Positions 9,922 through 21,969 of a DNA stretch of 64,000 nt are shown one piece after another. The notes under the pieces are model-generated. The model did no database searches. It was not told the DNA's origin and was given only the letters and a program-made list of their open reading frames with translations. The DNA comes from Cupriavidus sp. WGlv3 (GTDB taxonomy: Bacteria; Pseudomonadota; Gammaproteobacteria; Burkholderiales; Burkholderiaceae), in contig NZ_JALHRX010000001.1 of the NCBI RefSeq assembly GCF_023952475.1, forward strand, positions 310,001 to 374,000, written 5' to 3'. Both the position numbers and the translations under genes were made by a program. Positions within the stretch are counted from its first letter, which is position 1, and each line of letters begins with the position of its first letter.

Positions 9922-11217
9922 TTAGATGTAGGCCGGAACCATGCACTGCTTGTGTTCGACGTGATATTCGAACTCTTTCCAGTAGTGCTTGAGCATGCCG
10001 CGGACCGGCATCGCCGCGGCATCGCCGAGCGCGCAAATGGTGCGGCCCATGATGTTTTCCGCGACGTTGTTGAGCAGGTCCAGGTCTTCCTGGCGCCCCT
10101 CTCCGTGTTCGATGCGATTGACCATGCGGTACAGCCAGCCGGTGCCTTCGCGGCATGGCGTGCACTGGCCGCACGATTCCTCAAAATAGAAGTACGACAG
10201 GCGCAGCAGCGAGCGGACCATGCAGCGCGTCTCGTCCATCACGATCACAGCGCCCGAGCCCAGCATCGAGCCGGCCTTGGCGATCGAGTCGTAGTCCATG
10301 TCGGACGCCATCATCAGGTCGCCCGGCACCACCGGCGCCGACGAGCCGCCCGGGATCACCGCCTTGATGCGCTTGCCGCCGCGCATGCCGCCGGCGAGTT
10401 CCAGCAGCTTGGCGAACGGCGTGCCCAGCGGAATCTCGTAGTTGCCGGGACGCTCGACGTCGCCCGAGATCGAGAAGATCTTGGTGCCGCCGTTGTTCGG
10501 CTTGCCCAGCTTCAGGTAGTTCTCGGGGCCGATGGCCAGCAGGAACGGCACCGCGGCGAAGGTCTCGGTGTTGTTGATGGTGGTCGGCTTGCCGTACAGG
10601 CCGAAGCTGGCCGGGAACGGCGGCTTGAAGCGCGGCTGGCCCTTCTTGCCTTCCAGCGATTCGAGCAGCGCGGTTTCCTCGCCGCAGATGTAGGCGCCGT
10701 AGCCGTGGTGGGCGTGCAGCTGGAAGCTGAAGCCCGAGCCCAGGATGTTGTCGCCCAGGAAGCCGGCCGCACGCGCCTCTTCGAGGGCTTCCTCGAAGAT
10801 CCTGTACTCGTTCCAGATCTCGCCGTGGATGTAGTTGTAGCCCACGGTGATGCCCATCGCGTACGCGCCGATGGCCATGCCCTCGATCAGCGAATGCGGG
10901 TTGTAGCGAATGATGTCGCGGTCCTTGAACGTGCCGGGCTCGCCTTCATCGGTATTGCAGACCAGGTATTTCTGACCCGGGAACGTGCGCGGCATGAAGC
11001 TCCACTTCAGGCCGGTCGGGAAGCCCGCGCCGCCGCGGCCACGCAGGCCCGAGGCCTTGACGTCGGCGATCACCTGCTCGGGCGGGATCTTCTCGGTCAG
11101 GATGCGCTTCAGTTGCTGGTAGCCGCCACGCTTGACGTAGTCTTCCAGGTGCCAATTCTTGCCGTCCAGGCCGGCCAGGATCAGCGGCTGGATATGGCGG
11201 TCGTGCAGACTGGTCAT
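9922..11217 (-). CDS. nuoF: NADH-quinone oxidoreductase subunit F (NADH-binding, FMN)
   Basis: The product is the 431-residue NADH-oxidising subunit with FMN and cluster N3. The glycine-rich nucleotide-binding run [16 protein letters not shown] is at about residues 52-67. The FMN segment with NADEGEPGT-like residues (here [14 protein letters not shown]) follows. The [4Fe-4S] motif [15 protein letters not shown] lies near residue 350. I chose the ATG at 11217 rather than a 15-codon longer frame because a strong AAGGGGGG ribosome site sits inside the end of nuoE and only one base separates the two genes. That spacing suggests translational coupling with nuoE. Confidence 0.97.
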   Translation of the reverse strand: MTSLHDRHIQPLILAGLDGKNWHLEDYVKRGGYQQLKRILTEKIPPEQVIADVKASGLRGRGGAGFPTGLKWSFMPRTFPGQKYLVCNTDEGEPGTFKDRDIIRYNPHSLIEGMAIGAYAMGITVGYNYIHGEIWNEYRIFEEALEEARAAGFLGDNILGSGFSFQLHAHHGYGAYICGEETALLESLEGKKGQPRFKPPFPASFGLYGKPTTINNTETFAAVPFLLAIGPENYLKLGKPNNGGTKIFSISGDVERPGNYEIPLGTPFAKLLELAGGMRGGKRIKAVIPGGSSAPVVPGDLMMASDMDYDSIAKAGSMLGSGAVIVMDETRCMVRSLLRLSYFYFEESCGQCTPCREGTGWLYRMVNRIEHGEGRQEDLDLLNNVAENIMGRTICALGDAAAMPVRGMLKHYWKEFEYHVEHKQCMVPAYI

Positions 11218-11218
11218 G

Positions 11219-11722
11219 TTACTTGCCCCCCTTGGCCGCTTCGCTCTTGAGCTCGTCGACAAGCGCGTCGAGCTTGTCGTCGCTCATGAAGCTGCACATG
11301 CGGGTGTTGTTGACGATCATCACCGGCGCATCGCCGCAAGCGCCCATGCACTCGCCCTCTTTCAGGGTGAAGCAGCCGTCAGCGGTGGTCTCGTTGTAGT
11401 CGATCCCGAGCTTGCGCTTCAGGTACTCGCCAGCCCGCTCGCCGCCCGACAGGGCGCACGGCAGGTTGGTGCAGACGGCGAGCTTGAATTTGCCCACCGG
11501 CTTGGTGTCGTACATGTTGTAGAAGGTCGCCACCTCTTCCACCCACACGGGCGGCATCTCGAGGTAGCTGGCGACGAACTGCATGACTTCGGGGGAAACC
11601 CAGCCCACCTCGCCCTGTGCCACGGCAAGCGCCGCCATCACGGCCGACTGCTTCTGGTCGGCCGGATACTTCGCGATCGCGCGATCGATTTCCTTGAGAG
11701 CTTCTGCTGATAGCATGGTCAT
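11219..11722 (-). CDS. nuoE: NADH-quinone oxidoreductase subunit E
   Basis: This is the thioredoxin-fold [2Fe-2S] subunit (cluster N1a) that pairs with NuoF, about 167 residues. The ligand cysteines are visible in [11 protein letters not shown] and in [13 protein letters not shown] placed the start at the ATG at 11722 ([13 protein letters not shown]). The ATG two codons later is equally possible, and no strong ribosome site is seen before either. A longer frame reaching 11761 has no family support. The 178-base gap to nuoD upstream carries two stem-loops, described separately. Confidence 0.95.
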   Translation of the reverse strand: MTMLSAEALKEIDRAIAKYPADQKQSAVMAALAVAQGEVGWVSPEVMQFVASYLEMPPVWVEEVATFYNMYDTKPVGKFKLAVCTNLPCALSGGERAGEYLKRKLGIDYNETTADGCFTLKEGECMGACGDAPVMIVNNTRMCSFMSDDKLDALVDELKSEAAKGGK

Positions 11723-11838
11723 TGCAGTAAAACGGCGGAGGCAGCGCCACTGGGCGTCCATCCGCAGGTTTGCAGCCGTCGCTGCCGTTCCGCCGGCGGG
11801 CCTTAGGCCGTGCCGGTCCGCCGCGGGTCTTCCGGGCC

Positions 11839-11887
11839 GCTCCGCCCGGCGGAGCCCCTCGGAAAGCGCCCGGATCGTCGTCCGGGC
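11839..11887. other. Two GC-rich stem-loops in the nuoD-nuoE gap
   Basis: The 178-base spacer between nuoD and nuoE is the longest in the operon with no gene in it. It contains two perfect inverted repeats: GCTCCG/CGGAGC at 11839-11844 and 11850-11855, and GCCCGGA/TCCGGGC at 11868-11874 and 11881-11887. Neither is followed by a T-run on either strand, so these are not standard terminators. They could stabilise or punctuate the operon mRNA; that role is inference. Confidence 0.45.
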
Positions 11888-11900
11888 CGGCGGTCCGTGA

Positions 11901-13154
11901 TTAGCGGTCGATCTCGCCGAAGACGATGTCTTGCGTGCCGATGATCGTTACCGCGTCAGCAATCATGTGTCCCTTGGCCATTTCGTCCAGCGCGGCCAGG
12001 TGCGGGAAGCCAGGCGCACGGATCTTCAGGCGGTACGGCTTGTTCGCGCCGTCCGAGATCGCGTAGATGCCGAACTCGCCCTTCGGGTGTTCCACCGCCG
12101 CATACGCTTCGCCTTCGGGCACGTGCATGCCTTCGGTGAACAGCTTGAAGTGGTGGATCAGTTCTTCCATGTTGGACTTCATGTCCACGCGCGAGGGCGG
12201 CGCCACCTTGTGGTTGTCGGTGATCACCGGGCCCGGATTGCGGCGCAGCCATTCGATGCACTGCCTGATGATGCGGTTGGACTGGCGCATCTCTTCCACG
12301 CGCACCAGGTAACGCGCGTAGCAATCGCCGCCCACGCCCACCGGGATGTCGAAGTCCAGCTTGTCGTACACCTCGTACGGCTGCTTCTTGCGCAGGTCCC
12401 ACTCGATGCCCGAGCCGCGCAGCATCGGGCCGGTAAAGCCCATCTGCAGCGCGCGTTCCGGACTGACCACGCCGATGTCCACCAGGCGCTGCTTCCAGAT
12501 CCGGTTGTCGGTCAGCAGCGTCTCGTATTCGTCGACGTACTTCGGGAAGCGGTTGGTGAAGTCCTCGATGAAGTCCAGCAGCGAGCCCGAACGCGCTTCG
12601 TTCATGACCTTGATGGCACGCTCGTTGTGGATCTTCGAGGCACGATATTGCGGCATCGTGTCAGGCAGGTCGCGGTAGACGCCGCCCGGACGATAGTAGG
12701 CCGCGTGCATGCGCGCGCCCGACACCGCCTCGTACATGTCGAACAGGTCTTCGCGCTCGCGGAAGGCGTACAGGAACACCGCCATCGCGCCCACGTCGAG
12801 GGCGTGCGCACCGATCCACATCAGGTGGTTCATGATGCGGGTGATCTCGTCGAACATCACGCGGATGTATTGCGCGCGGACCGGCACTTCGACGTCCAGC
12901 AGGCGCTCGATCGCCATCACGTAGGCGTGCTCGTTGACCATCATCGACACGTAGTCGAGGCGGTCCATGTAGGGCACGCTCTGGATCCAGGACTTCTGTT
13001 CGGCCAGCTTCTCGGTGGCACGGTGCAGCAGGCCGATATGCGGGTCGGCGCGCTGGATGACTTCGCCGTCCAGTTCCAGCACCAGGCGCAGCACGCCGTG
13101 CGCGGCCGGGTGCTGCGGGCCGAAGTTCAGGGTGTAATTCTTGATGTCTGCCAT
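11901..13154 (-). CDS. nuoD: NADH-quinone oxidoreductase subunit D
   Basis: This is the 49-kDa-type subunit (417 residues) that forms the quinone site with NuoB, related to the large subunit of [NiFe] hydrogenase but without its Ni ligands. It starts [23 protein letters not shown], where the quinone-site His residues lie in the GPQHPAAHG loop. The C-terminus ends in [14 protein letters not shown], typical of the family. NuoC and NuoD are separate genes here, unlike the fused nuoCD of enterobacteria, with 9 bases between them. Confidence 0.98.
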   Translation of the reverse strand: MADIKNYTLNFGPQHPAAHGVLRLVLELDGEVIQRADPHIGLLHRATEKLAEQKSWIQSVPYMDRLDYVSMMVNEHAYVMAIERLLDVEVPVRAQYIRVMFDEITRIMNHLMWIGAHALDVGAMAVFLYAFREREDLFDMYEAVSGARMHAAYYRPGGVYRDLPDTMPQYRASKIHNERAIKVMNEARSGSLLDFIEDFTNRFPKYVDEYETLLTDNRIWKQRLVDIGVVSPERALQMGFTGPMLRGSGIEWDLRKKQPYEVYDKLDFDIPVGVGGDCYARYLVRVEEMRQSNRIIRQCIEWLRRNPGPVITDNHKVAPPSRVDMKSNMEELIHHFKLFTEGMHVPEGEAYAAVEHPKGEFGIYAISDGANKPYRLKIRAPGFPHLAALDEMAKGHMIADAVTIIGTQDIVFGEIDR

Positions 13155-13163
13155 GGCGCGTTC

Positions 13164-13763
13164 TCAGTGCTCCAAACCGCCGTACTTGTCCTCGCGGATC
13201 ACGCGCGGCGTGATTTCGCGCGGCTCGATCGTGACCGGCTGGTAGATGACCCGCTTCTGTTCGGGGTCGTAGCGCATCTCGACGTAGCCGGAGACCGGGA
13301 AATCCTTGCGGAACGGATGGCCGACGAAACCGTAGTCGGTCAGGATGCGGCGCAGGTCCGGATGGCCGTCGAACACGATACCGTAGAAATCGAAGGCTTC
13401 GCGCTCGAACCAGTTCACCGAGTTCCACACGTCGATCAGGCTGGCCACCACCGGGAAATCATCTTCCGGAGCGAACACGCGCAGGCGCAGGCGCCAGTTG
13501 TGGGTAACCGACAGCAGGTGCGAGACGGCGGCAAAGCGCGGGCCGTCCCAGGCGCCGTCGCCGAATTCGGAATAGTCGACGCCGCACAGGTCGATCAGCT
13601 GCTCGAAGCGCAGCGAGGGATCGTCGCGCAGGATGCGGGCGGCTTCCAGGTAGTCGCCGGCCTTGACGATCAGCGTCAGTTCGCCGGTCGCCTCGATCAG
13701 TTTCTGCACGCGCTTGCCGAGAGCCTTCTCGAGCGCGGCCTTCAGGATGTCGAGCTTCGCCAT
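13164..13763 (-). CDS. nuoC: NADH-quinone oxidoreductase subunit C
   Basis: This is the 30-kDa-type peripheral arm subunit, 199 residues. The family signature is present as [38 protein letters not shown] at about residues 115-150. It has no cofactor and supports NuoD and NuoB. The ATG at 13763 starts one base after the nuoB stop region, so translation is probably coupled. The length and motifs are normal. Confidence 0.97.
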   Translation of the reverse strand: MAKLDILKAALEKALGKRVQKLIEATGELTLIVKAGDYLEAARILRDDPSLRFEQLIDLCGVDYSEFGDGAWDGPRFAAVSHLLSVTHNWRLRLRVFAPEDDFPVVASLIDVWNSVNWFEREAFDFYGIVFDGHPDLRRILTDYGFVGHPFRKDFPVSGYVEMRYDPEQKRVIYQPVTIEPREITPRVIREDKYGGLEH

Positions 13764-13764
13764 T

Positions 13765-14247
13765 TCAGCCCTTGCGCGCGATGGTGTTGGTACGCTTGAT
13801 CTTGTTCTGCAACTGGATCACGCCGTAGATCAGCGCCTCGGCCGTCGGCGGGCAGCCCGGCACGTAGATATCCACCGGCACGATCCGGTCGCAGCCACGC
13901 ACCACCGAGTACGAATAGTGGTAATAGCCGCCACCGTTGGCGCACGAGCCCATCGAGATCACCCAGCGCGGTTCCGCCATCTGGTCGTAGACCTTGCGCA
14001 GCGCGGGGGCCATCTTGTTGCACAGCGTGCCGGCCACGATCATCACGTCCGACTGGCGCGGCGACGGGCGGAACACCACGCCGAAGCGGTCCAGGTCGTA
14101 GCGCGCGGCGCCGGCATGCATCATTTCCACGGCACAGCAGGCCAGGCCGAAGGTCATCGGCCACAGCGACCCGGTGCGGGTCCAATTGATCAGCTTGTCA
14201 GCGGTAGTCGTGACGAAGCCTTCGTTGAGAACGCCTTCGATTGCCAT
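13765..14247 (-). CDS. nuoB: NADH-quinone oxidoreductase subunit B
   Basis: This 160-residue subunit holds cluster N2, the last iron-sulfur centre before quinone. The N2 ligands are seen in [11 protein letters not shown] (adjacent cysteines, about residues 35-36), in [18 protein letters not shown] at about residue 100, and in [13 protein letters not shown] near residue 130. It sits between nuoA and nuoC with gaps of a few bases. This is the single-copy type expected for betaproteobacteria. Confidence 0.98.
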   Translation of the reverse strand: MAIEGVLNEGFVTTTADKLINWTRTGSLWPMTFGLACCAVEMMHAGAARYDLDRFGVVFRPSPRQSDVMIVAGTLCNKMAPALRKVYDQMAEPRWVISMGSCANGGGYYHYSYSVVRGCDRIVPVDIYVPGCPPTAEALIYGVIQLQNKIKRTNTIARKG

Positions 14248-14253
14248 TTCACA

Positions 14254-14613
14254 TCACTCCCAATCGAGCGCGCCCTTTTTCCAGATGTAGACGAAGCCCA
14301 CGATGAATTCCAGCAGAAACACGCCCATGGCGATGAAACCCGGCCAGCCGATATCCCTCAGGGCAACACCCCAGGGAAACAGGAAGGCGGTTTCGAGATC
14401 GAACAGGATAAACAGGATGGCGATGAGGTAGTAGCGCACGTCGAACTTCATGCGCGCGTCCTCGAACGCTTCGAAGCCGCACTCGTAAGGAGACAGCTTC
14501 GCGGGATCGGGCTTGTTCGGACCGAGGATCCGACCGATCGACATCAGTGCCACGCCAAGCACGACACCGAAGATGATGAAGATGAGAACGGGGAAGTAGG
14601 CTTCGAGATTCAA
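14254..14613 (-). CDS. nuoA: NADH-quinone oxidoreductase subunit A (TTG start)
   Basis: This is a three-helix membrane subunit of complex I, 119 residues, and the first gene of the operon. The start codon is TTG at 14613-14611, giving [20 protein letters not shown], which matches the family N-terminus. No in-frame ATG lies near it. The conserved loop [41 protein letters not shown] is intact, including the acidic residues at the arm junction. A rare start codon on the first cistron could lower translation of the whole operon head; that is inference. Confidence 0.96.
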   Translation of the reverse strand: MNLEAYFPVLIFIIFGVVLGVALMSIGRILGPNKPDPAKLSPYECGFEAFEDARMKFDVRYYLIAILFILFDLETAFLFPWGVALRDIGWPGFIAMGVFLLEFIVGFVYIWKKGALDWE

Positions 14614-14779
14614 GGTACGGCCAGCCTTATCTGGAATGTTGTCAACAGCACCAGCTGAAGCGGCGTCCTGTTGCCCACCCCAGGCGCTAAGCCATGAGAA
14701 TCACGGCGCGCCGCCTTGCGGACTGCCGGAGCCCCATGCGCGGGTGCATTGCCCGGCCAGGGACTCCGATCAAGTTGTT

Positions 14780-14864
14780 TGGTGCCGACGGCGAGACTCG
14801 AACTCGCACAGCTTTCGCCACTACCCCCTCAAGATAGCGTGTCTACCAATTTCACCACGTCGGC
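14780..14864 (-). tRNA. tRNA-Leu (anticodon GAG)
   Basis: On the minus strand an 85-base tRNA begins GCCGACG and ends with the matching CGTCGGC stem, a discriminator A and an encoded CCA. The D-loop contains AATTGGTAGACAC. The anticodon loop CTTGAGG gives anticodon GAG, which reads CTC and CTT leucine codons. A long variable arm and the T-loop GTTCGAGTC complete the class II form typical of tRNA-Leu. It lies between secG and nuoA in the same direction and may be processed from a common transcript. Confidence 0.97.
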
Positions 14865-15051
14865 TGGGGGAGAAACAATATTGCCTGGCGCCGGGTTTTG
14901 AGGCCCTTCAGGTCCGTTACAAAGGCTTTCGTCTCTGCGTGGAACCCATCGCTGGGGAATCGTTTCAAGCCTTGCATTCTAACCCAAATTTCTTGCTTTG
15001 TTCAACGCACAACTGCAAAAAAACTCAGGAATCCGCCGCAAGGCAATCGGA

Positions 15052-15432
15052 TTATTTCGGTACAGCAGGGGCTGCGGGCGCAGAAGCGTCTGCAGCAGCA
15101 GCCGGGGCCGCGGCCGCGGCCGGGGCCGATGCGCCTGCCGTGGCGGGCGCCGAGGCCGGGGCGGCGCCCATCACGCCCAGCGACGCAGCGGGCTTGTAGT
15201 TGCCCAGCAACGTCAGCGCCAGCGTGCACACGAAGAACAACGTGGCCAGCACGGCGGTGGTGCGCGACAGGAAGTTTGCCGAGCCGGTGGCGCCGAACAG
15301 GCTGCCGGAGGCGCCCGAGCCGAAGGCCGCGCCCACATCGGCGCCCTTGCCATGCTGGATCAGCACCAGGCCGATTACGCCCAGCGCCGACAACACCTGC
15401 AGCACCACCAACAAAGTCTTGAAGATTGCCAT
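15052..15432 (-). CDS. secG: Preprotein translocase subunit SecG
   Basis: This is a small subunit of the SecYEG channel that helps the SecA-driven export step. It has 126 residues. Two transmembrane helices are visible (VVLQVLSALGVIGLVLIQ and TAVLATLFFVCTLALTLL), separated by the conserved cytoplasmic loop HGKGADVGAAFGSGASGSLFGATGS. The last 40 residues are a low-complexity Ala/Pro tail, common in betaproteobacterial SecG. The ATG at 15432 (MAIFKTLLVVLQ) was chosen over an upstream-extended frame because the family begins here. It is downstream of tpiA, a widely conserved pairing. Confidence 0.95.
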   Translation of the reverse strand: MAIFKTLLVVLQVLSALGVIGLVLIQHGKGADVGAAFGSGASGSLFGATGSANFLSRTTAVLATLFFVCTLALTLLGNYKPAASLGVMGAAPASAPATAGASAPAAAAAPAAAADASAPAAPAVPK

Positions 15433-15482
15433 TTGATTTAAATAACTTACTTGCCTGATCGGTCGATCGGAACGGCCGGCAT

Positions 15483-16226
15483 TCAGGCGTTGCCGATCGC
15501 GAGAAAATCTTCCGACTTGAGCGAGGCGCCGCCAATCAGCCCCCCGTCGATATCGGTCATCGAAAACAGCTCGGCCGCATTGTCCGGCTTGACGCTGCCG
15601 CCGTACAAGATTGCCATGCGCTCGGCCACGCCCGCATCGCGCGCGGCGAGCTGGCCGCGCAGGAAAGCATGCACCGCCTGCGCCTGCGCGCTGGTGGCGG
15701 TCTTGCCGGTGCCGATGGCCCACACCGGCTCATAGGCCAGCACCACGCGGCCCAGTTGCTCCACCGTCAGCGCTTCCAGCACTGCCTGCAATTGCCGGCC
15801 GACCACGGCCTCGGTCTCGCCCGCCTCGCGCTGGGCCAGGGTCTCGCCCACGCAAACCACCGGGACGATGCCGAACTCCAGCGCCCGCAGGGCCTTGGCC
15901 GCGACGGCCTGGTCGGTCTCGCCATGGTAGGTGCGGCGCTCGGAGTGGCCGACCAGCACATAGGTGCAGCCGAACTCGCCCAGCATGGACGCCGCCACTT
16001 CGCCGGTGAAGGCGCCGCGCGCCTCCGCCGACACGTCTTGTGCACCCCAGGCCACCCTGGAGCCATTCAGCAGCGCCTGGCATTGTGCAAGATAGGGGAA
16101 CGGCGCGCAGACCGCCAGCGTCGCGCCGGTCACACCAGCGCCAGCCTGGATGCCTTCCAGCAGTGCCGCGTTGGCAGCCAGGCTGCCGTGCATCTTCCAA
16201 TTGCCGATGACGAGCTTTTGTCTCAC
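15483..16226 (-). CDS. tpiA: Triose-phosphate isomerase (GTG start)
   Basis: This cytosolic glycolytic enzyme interconverts glyceraldehyde-3-phosphate and dihydroxyacetone phosphate. It is a 247-residue TIM barrel of normal length. The catalytic residues are in the expected places: N and K in IGNWKMHG near the N-terminus, His in VGHSERR at about residue 100, and Glu in [16 protein letters not shown] at about residue 170. The GTG at 16226 was chosen because a GGGAGGGG ribosome site lies 8 bases before it. A 17-codon longer frame has no family support. It is followed by secG. Confidence 0.95.
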   Translation of the reverse strand: MRQKLVIGNWKMHGSLAANAALLEGIQAGAGVTGATLAVCAPFPYLAQCQALLNGSRVAWGAQDVSAEARGAFTGEVAASMLGEFGCTYVLVGHSERRTYHGETDQAVAAKALRALEFGIVPVVCVGETLAQREAGETEAVVGRQLQAVLEALTVEQLGRVVLAYEPVWAIGTGKTATSAQAQAVHAFLRGQLAARDAGVAERMAILYGGSVKPDNAAELFSMTDIDGGLIGGASLKSEDFLAIGNA

Positions 16227-16307
16227 GAGGTGCCCCTCCCAAATCAAACCCGCTATTGTAGCGTGTGGCAGGGGCAAGGCGCTATGCCCGCCGGTACGCC
16301 CGCCGAT

Positions 16308-17312
16308 TTACCAGGTCAGCACGATCTTGCCGATATGCTCGCTCGACTCCATCAGCCGGTGCGCGTCCGCCGCCTGCGCGGCCGGGAACACCTGGTGGAT
16401 CACCGGCTTGATCTTGCCGGCCGCCAGCAGCGGCCACACCTGCTGGTGCAGCGCCGCGGCGATCTTGCCCTTGAACGATGCCGGGCGCGGACGCAGCGTC
16501 GAGCCGGTCACGGTGATGCGCCGGCGCAGGATGTCGCCCAGCGGGATCTCGGCCTTGGCACCGCCCAGCAGCGCGATGATGACGATGCGGCCATCGTCGG
16601 CGATGCACTTGAGCTCGCGCGCCAGATACGGACCCGCGACCATGTCGAGGATCACGTCGACACCCTTGCCGCCGGTCAGCGTGGCGACTTCGGCAACGAA
16701 GTCCTGGGTCTTGTAGTTGATGGCGCGATCGGCACCAAGGTCTTCGCAGGCCTTGCACTTGTCGTCGGTGCCGGCGGTGACGAACACCTTGTAGCCCAAC
16801 GCCTTGGCGATCTGGATCGCGGTGGTGCCGATGCCGCTGGAGCCGCCCTGGATCAGCAACGTTTCTTCCTTGCCGCGCGGGCCCTGGCCCAGGTAGCCGC
16901 GATCGAACACATTGCTCCACACGGTGAAGAAGGTTTCCGGCAGCGCCGCTGCTTCGATATCGCTCAGGCCTTGCGGCGCGGGCAGGACCTGCGCCAGCGG
17001 CGCGGTGCACAGCTGCGCGTAGCCGCCACCCTGCACCAGCGCGCAGACGCGGTCACCGGCCTTGAGGCCGAAACGGTTGTCGGCATGGTCGAGGTCGCCG
17101 CCCACCACCACACCGGCCACTTCCAGGCCAGGCAGGTCCGAAGCACCCGGCGGCACCGGGTAGTTGCCGGTGCGCTGGAATACATCGGGACGGTTGACGC
17201 CGGCGGCAGCCACGCGGATCAGGACTTCGCCCGCGCCCGGCACCGGGTCGGGACGCTCGGTCAGCTGGAGGACTTCGGGGGCGCCGTATTCGCGAATCTC
17301 GATGGCTTGCAT
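16308..17312 (-). CDS. NAD(P)H-quinone oxidoreductase, zinc-free MDR family (PIG3-like)
   Basis: This is a 334-residue cytosolic medium-chain reductase with an N-terminal GroES-like domain and a Rossmann domain. The NADPH-binding run is IQGGSSGIGTTAIQIAKALG at about residues 148-167. The zinc ligands of alcohol dehydrogenases are absent, so this belongs to the quinone oxidoreductase branch (p53-inducible gene 3 type), which reduces small quinones or enals. The ATG at 17312 follows an AAGGAG site by eight bases. It lies between pnp and tpiA on the same strand but is isolated from pnp by a terminator. The natural substrate cannot be told from the sequence. Confidence 0.88.
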   Translation of the reverse strand: MQAIEIREYGAPEVLQLTERPDPVPGAGEVLIRVAAAGVNRPDVFQRTGNYPVPPGASDLPGLEVAGVVVGGDLDHADNRFGLKAGDRVCALVQGGGYAQLCTAPLAQVLPAPQGLSDIEAAALPETFFTVWSNVFDRGYLGQGPRGKEETLLIQGGSSGIGTTAIQIAKALGYKVFVTAGTDDKCKACEDLGADRAINYKTQDFVAEVATLTGGKGVDVILDMVAGPYLARELKCIADDGRIVIIALLGGAKAEIPLGDILRRRITVTGSTLRPRPASFKGKIAAALHQQVWPLLAAGKIKPVIHQVFPAAQAADAHRLMESSEHIGKIVLTW

Positions 17313-17381
17313 GCTTGCTGCTCCTTGTCTTCTGTCGGGTCGGTGTGAGCTTGCGCTCGATAGGGTTGCCGGCAGTGTAAA

Positions 17382-17414
17382 CAAAAAAACGGCTGGACAT
17401 GGTCCAGCCGTTTT
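17382..17414 (-). terminator. Rho-independent terminator of pnp
   Basis: An inverted repeat CGGCTGGAC / GTCCAGCCG (17390-17398 and 17402-17410) with an ATG loop is extended by A/T pairs and, read on the minus strand, runs straight into seven T residues. It lies 50 bases beyond the pnp stop, so it should end the rpsO-pnp transcript. Confidence 0.9.
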
Positions 17415-17465
17415 CTGGTGGCGCCTCCGTCCCGGAGGCGCCGGCGGGCAAGACTGCCCGCGGTA

Positions 17466-19637
<2,172 letters not shown>

Positions 19638-20076
19638 GTGCATTCCTTGACTTGCGTGCTGGCCGCGCGATCTACGCAATGACACGCGCGCGGCCTGCGA
19701 CGCCTGCGTTCTCAGCCGCAGGCAAACTGCCGGGTTGCCGGTCGCGGTCGCAGGGAAGTGCTATGCCATTCCAGCGCGGCACCGGCGTTGCCGATGCCGT
19801 GCTGGAATGACACAAAGCCCTGTTTCCTTGCCCGATCCGGGTGTTGGATAAAAAGAACAACTTACTCCGTTGCGCGGTTTGCCGCAACGGCGCCCGCGCC
19901 ATCGACATGGCCGGGCGGCGTGAAGCGAAATTCACTCCATTCACAGCCTGCACTCCGGCGACACGGATTCGCCCCGCCAGAAATGCAAAATGCCTGCTCA
20001 GCAATGCTGAAGCAGGCATCGAGGCCTCACGCGAAACCGTGCAAACCCAGGAATCGCGCTGCCATCGGACGCAACC
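19638..20076 (-). other. rpsO-pnp intergenic leader (439 bases): stem-loop and terminator, no gene
   Basis: No open frame here is credible. Two structures are visible. The first is the rpsO terminator at 19986-20019. The second is an inverted repeat CATTCCAGC / GCTGGAATG (19767-19775 and 19801-19809), about 130 bases ahead of the pnp start. In enterobacteria the pnp leader forms an RNase III stem through which PNPase represses itself. This stem sits in the equivalent place, but equivalence is inference. Confidence 0.5.
19986..20019 (-). terminator. Rho-independent terminator of rpsO
   Basis: On the minus strand a stem ATGCCTGCT / AGCAGGCAT (19990-19998 and 20011-20019) closes a 12-base loop and is followed by TTTTGC. 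It lies about 58 bases past the rpsO stop. The T-run is short, so some read-through into pnp is likely. Confidence 0.75.
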
Positions 20077-20346
20077 TTACTTGCGCAGACCCAGCTTTTC
20101 GATCAGGGCGCGGTAACGGTCGGCATCGTTGGACTTGAGGTAGTCCAGCAGGCGGCGACGGCGGCTCACCATGCGCAGCAGGCCGCGGCGGCTGTGGTGG
20201 TCCTTCATGTTGGCCTTGAAGTGCGGGGTCAGTTCGTTGATGCGGGTGGTCAGCAGGGCCACTTGCACTTCGGGGCTGCCAGTGTCGTTGGCGCCACGTG
20301 CGAACTGCTTGATGACTTCGGACTTGTTGATATCGGCGACTGCCAT
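20077..20346 (-). CDS. rpsO: 30S ribosomal protein S15
   Basis: This primary 16S rRNA-binding protein of the small subunit platform has 89 residues, the standard length. The conserved stretches are [18 protein letters not shown] at about residues 15-32 and [22 protein letters not shown] at about residues 48-69. The start is preceded by GAAAGGAAATC, a good ribosome site. It is the upstream partner of pnp, as in most bacteria. In other species S15 represses its own translation; the sequence here does not show the site clearly. Confidence 0.98.
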   Translation of the reverse strand: MAVADINKSEVIKQFARGANDTGSPEVQVALLTTRINELTPHFKANMKDHHSRRGLLRMVSRRRRLLDYLKSNDADRYRALIEKLGLRK

Positions 20347-20506
20347 GATGATTTCCTTTCACTTGCGAACGCTACAGCGCGGGATGCGCCGCATGCGTCG
20401 TGCCATGTAATTGACTGGCTGTTGCCGCCACCGGACCGGGGCCAGGTAACGACAGCCGCGGATTATAGCCGAAAAGCCGGTACAAGAGTACCCGGCGCCC
20501 CGCCGC

Positions 20507-21763
20507 TCACGGACGTTCCATCCTGCAGGTGGTCGGCAGCGTGGACTGCGCGGCCTTGAGCTTGCGCACGGTGCGGAAGCCATAGCCCGAGCCTTCGTTG
20601 TCGAAGCGCACGGCGCCGCCCTGGCGCTCCATTACCGACACATACAGCGGCTGCAGCACCTGGTGGTCGTCGGCCCGCACGGTGGCTTCGTGGAAGTCGT
20701 TGACGTAGCGCATATGCTCGAGCGCGCGCGCCACCTTGACCGCGTCGGTGGAGCCGGCCTGCGTGATCGCGCGCGCCAGCATCTCGACCATCATCTGCAT
20801 GCGCAGGTGGACGTAGTCGTCCTTGGGCTCCGGATAGCGCGCGCGGAATTCCTGGTAGAACGCATCGGACGCCGCCCCGCCCACGTTGGGATGCCACTCG
20901 GCCACGGCCAGCACGCGCCCGACCCCGGCATCGCCCATCGCCGCCGGCGCGCCCAGGCCATTGCCGTAGAACGTATAGAACTTGGCCCGCAGCCCGCCCT
21001 CGCGCGCGGCCTTGACCATCAGCGTCAGGTCGTTGCCCCAGTTGCCGGTGATGACCGCATCGGCCCCGCTGGCCTTGATCTTGGCGATATACGGCGCGAA
21101 GTCCTTGATCTTGCCGATCGGGTGGAATTCGTCGCCGACGATCTGGATATCGGGCCGGCGCGCCGCCAGCATCTCCCGCGCCGAGCGTGCCACCTGGTGG
21201 CCGAAGCTGTAGTCCTGGTCGATCAGGTACACGCGGCGCACCGCCTGGTCCTGGCGGATGACCTCGGTCAAGGCCTGCATGCGCATGTCGGCGCTGGCAT
21301 CGAAGCGGAAATGCCAGAAACTGCAGTTCTCGTTGGTCAGGCTGGGATCGACCGCCGAATAGTTCAGGAACAGCACGCGCGCATCCGGCTGGCGCGCGTT
21401 ATGGCGGTTGATGGCCGACACCAGCGCGCCCGCCACCGCCGAGCTGTTGCCCTGCAGGACAAAGGGAATGCGCTTGTCGGTCAGCGCGCGCAGCTGGATC
21501 AGGCTTTCATCGACATTGCCCTTGCTGTCGAAGGTGACCAGCTCGAGCGGCCGCGCACCTTCGGCGGTCTTCACGCCGCCGCGCGCGTTGATGCGCTCGA
21601 TCGCCAGGCGCAGGTTGCGCGCCACCGCTTCGCCGGCATTGGCGAACGGGCCGGACAGGCCGTCGATCATGCCCAGCCGGATCGGCTCCTGCGCCGATGC
21701 GCCCGCCGCTGCCGCCAGCAACATCCCACCCAGCCATCCCCGCCACCGCGCCACAACCGTCAT
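20507..21763 (-). CDS. Periplasmic ABC-transporter substrate-binding protein, branched-chain amino acid/amide type
   Basis: This is a 418-residue secreted protein with a signal peptide ending near AAAAGASAQ (residue 25). The type I periplasmic-binding fold of the Peripla_BP_6 family follows. Visible family features are IRLGMIDGLSGPFANAGEAVARN at the start of lobe 1, the QGNSSAVAGALVSAINRHN segment, and YLIDQDYSFGHQVARSARE. No permease or ATPase gene is next to it, so it is either an orphan receptor or serves a transporter encoded elsewhere. It is divergent from the lipoprotein gene at 21970. The ligand is unknown; amino acids, urea or aromatic acids are all known for the family. Confidence 0.85.
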   Translation of the reverse strand: MTVVARWRGWLGGMLLAAAAGASAQEPIRLGMIDGLSGPFANAGEAVARNLRLAIERINARGGVKTAEGARPLELVTFDSKGNVDESLIQLRALTDKRIPFVLQGNSSAVAGALVSAINRHNARQPDARVLFLNYSAVDPSLTNENCSFWHFRFDASADMRMQALTEVIRQDQAVRRVYLIDQDYSFGHQVARSAREMLAARRPDIQIVGDEFHPIGKIKDFAPYIAKIKASGADAVITGNWGNDLTLMVKAAREGGLRAKFYTFYGNGLGAPAAMGDAGVGRVLAVAEWHPNVGGAASDAFYQEFRARYPEPKDDYVHLRMQMMVEMLARAITQAGSTDAVKVARALEHMRYVNDFHEATVRADDHQVLQPLYVSVMERQGGAVRFDNEGSGYGFRTVRKLKAAQSTLPTTCRMERP

Positions 21764-21969
21764 TCATCTCTCCTGGAAAGCGCAGGATAGTAAGGCAGCG
21801 TCCGGTTGCGGGCAAATACCGGCGCGGACCGCACTCGCATCGCCGATTCCACGGAGAACCGCCAGGGTTATCGGCAGATCCACACAAAAGCTGCGTTGGA
21901 TGCACACACCGACCGCCGCCGGACTACACTGGCGGTATCCATACCCCATCCATCGATCGAGGTCCAGCC

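Noticed and set aside
15433..15723. A 97-codon N-terminal extension of secG overlapping tpiA.
   Set aside because: It is the shadow of tpiA in another frame; SecG proteins start at MxxxKTLLVVLQ, here at 15432.
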